NCBI GenBank assembly: GCA_017601225.1 | Contig: JAFNIX010000007.1 | Location: 1-64,000, forward strand | DNA from: Candidatus Brockarchaeota archaeon | GTDB taxonomy: Archaea > Thermoproteota > EX4484-205 > JAAOZP01 | Direction of reading: 5' to 3' | Length of the DNA stretch: 64,000 bases | Shown: positions 60,351 through 64,000 of the stretch, one piece after another | Numbering within the stretch: position 1 is the stretch's first letter | How the letters are laid out: each line of letters starts with the position of its first letter | Notes under the pieces: generated by a model | Databases searched by the model: none | Told to the model about the DNA's origin: nothing | What the model saw: the letters and a program-made list of their open reading frames with translations, nothing else | Program-made: the position numbers and the translations under genes

Positions 60351-61064
60351 CTACTCCAGCACCTCGTTAACGTAGAGTCTCCACTTTGAATCAAACTTGC
60401 CGAGGGCCTTAATCGCTGGATTAAGCTTGTAGGGTGTTTTGCTTCTAACTGCTAGATTGGATTTAACGCCGAGCAGGCTGAGCATGTATCCAAGCCTCCT
60501 GTTCACAGCCTCCCTCTGAAACCTAGACGCGTATTCAAGGACTTTCTCCACATCCGCATCCCTCAACGCGTTGAAAGTCTCGCTCAACGGGCAGTATCTG
60601 GGGAGGTAAAGGGAATCAACTATCGCTTTCTCCAACTCGGCTAAGGAGATGAAGCTGTTCCCCTTCCTCACTTTTTTGAAGCCGAAGATAAGCCTCGGAT
60701 TGAGTTTGACGAACCTTATCCTCATCCCGAATGCCTCAACGCTTCTTTTCCTCCTCGGGGTTGCAACCAGGATCTCGTTAATCGTCTGAGTAGTCTTCCC
60801 GTGCAGGAAGAGGGCTGAGAGAAACGAGATGTAAGACGGATAGGTCAGCTGGGTGGATACGAGGAAGGGGTCGTCGTAAACAGTGAACCTTCCCTTCTCC
60901 ACCTTGTTCACCAGCCCCTTTTTCACCATTCTGTTAAGATAGACGTACGCCGTCTCCCTGCTCCACCCGGTGATCCTCCTCAGGTCGGTGATTGTGAAGA
61001 CCGCCGTCGAGCTCTGTCTCAGCCTCATTAAGACTCTCTCCAGGCTCACGGTGTTGAAAGGCAT
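60351..61064 (-). CDS. AbiEi-like antitoxin with N-terminal winged helix
   Basis: The N-terminal helix-turn-helix (FTITDLRRITGWSRETAYVYLNRMVKKGLV) is followed by the AbiEi-type domain: TYPSYISFLSALFLHGKT, LVATPRRKRSVEAFG, and ISLAELEKAIVDSLYLPRYC. Length (237) is normal. It stands one base upstream of AbiEii in the same direction, the standard AbiE order. Confidence 0.88.
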   Translation of the reverse strand: MPFNTVSLERVLMRLRQSSTAVFTITDLRRITGWSRETAYVYLNRMVKKGLVNKVEKGRFTVYDDPFLVSTQLTYPSYISFLSALFLHGKTTQTINEILVATPRRKRSVEAFGMRIRFVKLNPRLIFGFKKVRKGNSFISLAELEKAIVDSLYLPRYCPLSETFNALRDADVEKVLEYASRFQREAVNRRLGYMLSLLGVKSNLAVRSKTPYKLNPAIKALGKFDSKWRLYVNEVLE

Positions 61065-61335
61065 CCTGTATATTTAAGTGTTTTATCCTTAACAAAAAAG
61101 TTAAGAATAGAACCACAATTTATACAAAAATTCTGTAATAGGGCCTTCCGCCATCCCGTTGTTAATGACATGTATGTGAGCAGCGCCCTCGTTTATCGAG
61201 ACGGGTGCTTGTAACAAGGCCATGTCTTTTTCCGTGGAGAATCGCGCGCGCCTCTTAGCCACTGTAGATGCAGGGTTTACGGAAACCATGGGTATGGGAA
61301 TTTTTAAATCAACCGGCTGTAAGAATAATGGAGCA
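61065..61335. other. Region between AbiEi and the convergent small gene
   Basis: The plus-strand frame is open from 61222, but its first 38 codons lack conserved character. TATA-like TTTTTAAATC at 61299-61308 suggests that transcription starts after it. The rest is A/T-rich intergenic sequence with the AbiEi promoter. Confidence 0.4.
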
Positions 61336-61914
61336 TTGGGCGACGTTAAGCAACGCTTCATAGAATCCATCGAGTACCTGAGGAAGCTCGGCTTCTTCGA
61401 AGAGTACTCTAACCTGACCTCCGAGGAGATCTTTGAGAAATTGAGGGACAGGAGTATTCTGCTAAAGAACTTGAAAGAAGAGGATTGGAAGAAGGAAAGC
61501 GTTTTTGAAATAGATAGGTTCATAGCAACTTCCGATTTTAAGAGGATATGGGGCAGGGATGCGGAGCTCGGATATCTCCCCTCTTCGGAGGATGAGATGA
61601 GGTTCTTGAGTGAGTTGGCGGAGATATCGAGAGGCGTTTTCCAGCCGTCGAATATGAGGTGTAAAAAGGACATGTGGGGGGAGAGAATCTGCTTCACATT
61701 CAGAGGTAAGGAGCATGAGGTCATGTTCACTTACCGGGAAGATTTCCTTAACATCGAACGCCTCCTCTCTCAGCTCAACAAGGTGATGGAGGGCACTGGT
61801 TACAAGTATTACCTCATCGGCTCAGGCGACCAGTTCGCCTTCGTCGTGGTTCTGACGCCGGAGGAGGCCGAGAAGCTGAGGAGGGAGAGGGGCTGGAGGC
61901 TCTACGAGTATTAG
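61336..61914 (+). CDS. Small soluble protein facing the second nuclease-tipped gene; candidate immunity protein
   Basis: A 192-residue protein from TTG 61336 (TATA-like box 30 bases upstream, GGAG just before). Its frame is open further back. It is mixed helix/strand and acidic, with RDAELGYLPSSEDEMRFLSELAEISRG split here by its residues 80-105 and a C-terminal FAFVVVLTPEEAEKLRRERGW. It is not similar to the left-end candidate immunity protein. Its stop lies ten bases from the stop of the convergent large gene. Position and size, similar to the left-end small protein, suggest a cognate role; no domain proves it. Confidence 0.5.
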   Translation: MGDVKQRFIESIEYLRKLGFFEEYSNLTSEEIFEKLRDRSILLKNLKEEDWKKESVFEIDRFIATSDFKRIWGRDAELGYLPSSEDEMRFLSELAEISRGVFQPSNMRCKKDMWGERICFTFRGKEHEVMFTYREDFLNIERLLSQLNKVMEGTGYKYYLIGSGDQFAFVVVLTPEEAEKLRRERGWRLYEY

Positions 61915-61923
61915 AATATTCTC

Positions 61924-64000
61924 TCAGGGATATTTCGATTTGTACTCTTCGAAGCCGTTGAACGTTTCAAGCCAGCTCGTATCCCCACCCAATGCATCCC
62001 TCAGCTTCTGCATATAACCGTTGAACGTAGCATCATCCAAAACTTTCTTGCAGAAAACAAGACATACTTTTCTTAATCCATTCTGCTCCATGACATATTT
62101 ATCTCCCCTTAGATCATTAACGAGGTCATTGAATGCTATGGGATTATTAAACCAAGTCTTATATGAATCCTCATTTCTCCAATATTTCACTTCAACTACT
62201 TTATCTGTTTCTACAATGTCCACCCTACGTGGTTTCCCACCTATGTAAACTACATATTGTATTCCCGTAACCTTCGGGGCATCGTGCTCGATTACTAGCC
62301 ACTCCCCGTAATCCCCTAGATAATTTCTGTCATCTCCTACTCTGCTTTCAACCTCCTCCGCACCATATCCAATGAGCTCGATGTATCTCTCGACAACTTT
62401 GTTGATCAATTCCTCATCCTTCATACCGATCCTCCTGAGGTGGTTACACGCTTCTTCAAACGTGATTTTCGGCTCTAGTTTAGGAGAATAGAAGCCTATC
62501 GAAAGGATGTTTAAGCCCTCGTTTGTGACTTCCAACCTTGGGCTTCTGGTCGTCGTCTCCATTTTACCCTCTAGCATTGCCACGAGCTTGAGCCTACCAT
62601 TCTTCATCTCCTCCTGTATCTTCTCAACGGTGTCGCAGCCGAAGATTATCTTGAGGTACGTGAGGAGCGCCGTGTTTTTCTCTCCGCGCGCCTCGACGAA
62701 TATCCTGTAGTCCTTCCCCTCCTGATAGCTCAGCGTTTTAACTGGGAATACGTATCTATGGCCATGTGACTCCAGCTCTAGATAGCGTATCTCCCCCTCC
62801 TCCAGCCTCACGGTTCTCTCCACGCCTCCCTCCTTGAGCACGAGCCCCTCGAAAGTGTTTTTCAAGAGTATCGCGTCAATATTGTCCACTGAGTCTCCAT
62901 CTACTGATCTTGATACGAGGCTGACTGAACCGTCTTCGTAGAATCGGAGTATAAGCGGGTTTCCAACGCCGGTAACGCTCCTGAGACCTGTTTCCACGGT
63001 TATGGCGAAGCCCTTGTGAGTATCCCTCAGCATCTCGTCAGGGTTGAACCTTGACTCTGCTATTTCCTCACCACCTATCTTCAGGCTATTCTTAGCGAAG
63101 TCGAGCATGAATATGTTGTCCGCGAAGGATTTCGGAAAGTATAATTCGGGCATGTAGTTAACTATCCGGAGCTTTATCGTTTCCCCTCCCTTAAGGCCGT
63201 GCTTCTCCCTAAGGGCCCTCGGAACGTACGCGTAGTCGCATCCCATGGTCTCCATCGACCAGTCTATCTTCTCTATACCGTCACCCGTCTTCACCTCAGC
63301 TATGACCCTGTATCGACCAGCCTCTATGTACCTTCCGAGATATATGCGCCCACTGACATCCATTCTTCCATCAATTAGCTCATAGTAGTTCGCGCCCTGT
63401 AGTTTCGAGAGGGTCTTAAACGCTATTTCTGGTTCCAGTAAGAATCTCTCTGTTAACGCGGGGTCCTCAAGTATGACCCTAATGGCCTTCAGGCCGTTTT
63501 CATCCAGTTCATTGATTTTACCGGTTAGTTCAATAACCTTTTCCAGCGCATCATCCTCAATCCAGTAAATCCGCCGCAGAAGCCCATCTGCACACTCCCT
63601 GCTCCTACTGCCTATCTTACGAATGTTTTCGAGAAACGCGTCTAGGTCCTGCTCCCTCAGCTTTCTGAATGTTTCCCCATATATCCTCAGGAGGCTTAGG
63701 AATGCTTCCTCACTCAGCCTGAGGCTGCTGGAAACATCCAGGGCTTTACTAAGATACTCGTCTGAATACTTCAGGCTCTTGAGCAGGACGCTTAGCGACT
63801 CCTCGTCCTCCCTAACCCTGTTCAGGTAGTCTTCAAGGTTTTCCTTAAGACACGGATTATGCTCTGAGAATGCTAGGAAGGCCGCTATCTCGCCCGCGGT
63901 GAGCCTCCCCGCCAGGACGCCGAGGTCCCATATTGGCGGCGTCACCCAGCTGTAAACACCCTTCACGTATTCCTTTATCTTTCCCCTCCATGAGAGAAGC
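61924..64000 (-). CDS. Second large nuclease-tipped protein (5' end outside window)
   Basis: The frame is open through the window edge, so 691 residues are visible and the true start lies outside. Close to the edge it carries YSWVTPPIWDL (nt ~63920-63955), the same signature as YAWVTPAIWDL in the left-end protein. A helical repeat-like region and a beta-rich middle follow. The C-terminal part reads KPRRVDIVETDKVVEVKYW, a D...ExK pattern of PD-(D/E)XK nucleases. The tip sequence differs from that of the left-end protein while the upstream signature is shared, as expected for a common scaffold with variable tips. The role is inferred. Confidence 0.65.
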   Translation of the reverse strand, partial: LLSWRGKIKEYVKGVYSWVTPPIWDLGVLAGRLTAGEIAAFLAFSEHNPCLKENLEDYLNRVREDEESLSVLLKSLKYSDEYLSKALDVSSSLRLSEEAFLSLLRIYGETFRKLREQDLDAFLENIRKIGSRSRECADGLLRRIYWIEDDALEKVIELTGKINELDENGLKAIRVILEDPALTERFLLEPEIAFKTLSKLQGANYYELIDGRMDVSGRIYLGRYIEAGRYRVIAEVKTGDGIEKIDWSMETMGCDYAYVPRALREKHGLKGGETIKLRIVNYMPELYFPKSFADNIFMLDFAKNSLKIGGEEIAESRFNPDEMLRDTHKGFAITVETGLRSVTGVGNPLILRFYEDGSVSLVSRSVDGDSVDNIDAILLKNTFEGLVLKEGGVERTVRLEEGEIRYLELESHGHRYVFPVKTLSYQEGKDYRIFVEARGEKNTALLTYLKIIFGCDTVEKIQEEMKNGRLKLVAMLEGKMETTTRSPRLEVTNEGLNILSIGFYSPKLEPKITFEEACNHLRRIGMKDEELINKVVERYIELIGYGAEEVESRVGDDRNYLGDYGEWLVIEHDAPKVTGIQYVVYIGGKPRRVDIVETDKVVEVKYWRNEDSYKTWFNNPIAFNDLVNDLRGDKYVMEQNGLRKVCLVFCKKVLDDATFNGYMQKLRDALGGDTSWLETFNGFEEYKSKYP

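Overview
The window is 64 kb of archaeal chromosome, most likely from the TACK side of the tree (Thermoproteota and relatives). The evidence is a set of archaeal-only or archaeal-type information genes: eS8, eS30, SRP19, Gar1, RpoP, TFE-beta, RFC small and large subunits, GINS, MCM, Hel308, GatD/GatE, archaeal CCA enzyme, Trm1, Trm-G10, and a CdvA-like protein. Many genes have TATA-like boxes about 25 bases before the start codon, and several look leaderless. TFE-beta and CdvA argue against a euryarchaeon. I cannot name the genus from sequence alone.

Layout. (1) 1-5.7 kb: a very large protein, cut by the window edge, ends in a PD-(D/E)XK nuclease-like tip. It is followed by a coupled small gene and by two progressively decayed duplicates of the tip-end/small-gene module. 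This looks like a polymorphic-toxin arrangement with displaced tip/immunity cassettes. (2) 5.7-12.5 kb: pyrE, a degenerate metallo-beta-lactamase-fold protein, a geranylgeranyl reductase, trm1, an FtsJ/RlmE methyltransferase, TFE-beta, and a gar1-SRP19-eS8 cluster. (3) 12.5-19.7 kb: smc-scpA-scpB condensin operon, whose smc carries a 162-residue mini-intein inside the Walker A motif, then an M24 peptidase and a cis-prenyltransferase. (4) 19.7-24.9 kb: DUF373, coiled-coil protein, GPN GTPase, hisD, a tRNA-Pro(GGG) with a predicted 15-nt D-loop intron, an unidentified structured RNA, and rpoP. (5) 24.9-34.1 kb: replication/division cluster: Orc1/Cdc6-like ATPase, RFC-L, RFC-S, GINS, MCM, Hel308, CdvA-like. 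(6) 34-42.5 kb: purA, DUF72, CCA enzyme, ThpR, an NMP-kinase-like protein, RNase Z, a surface protein, Trm-G10, PRPP synthetase. (7) 42.7-46.4 kb: a gene graveyard with a frameshifted secreted repeat protein, a TBP remnant, a broken membrane protein and a frameshifted TnpB. Among them sit an intact ECF-type membrane protein and an eL22-like small protein. (8) 46.4-56.5 kb: gatD-gatE, an acylphosphatase/heptad-repeat fusion, a DGC protein, a SPASM radical SAM protein with a frameshifted N-terminus, a cation/proton antiporter, a Usp, an Lrp-type regulator and Elp3. (9) 56.5-64 kb: a toxin-antitoxin island (VapBC, AbrB-VapC, HicBA, AbiEi/AbiEii) with eS30 inside it. It ends in a second large nuclease-tipped protein that shares the 'Y-[AS]-WVTP-x-IWDL' signature with the first.

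The strongest candidate for a little-described system is the pair of large signature-sharing proteins at both ends of the window. Each has a different C-terminal PD-(D/E)XK-like tip and a different adjacent small gene. The left one has downstream module duplicates that look like the tip/immunity cassettes of bacterial Rhs/CDI toxins. Function is inferred from architecture only. Several frameshifts (radical SAM, TnpB, secreted repeat protein, a HicA lacking a canonical start) could be real decay or assembly errors.
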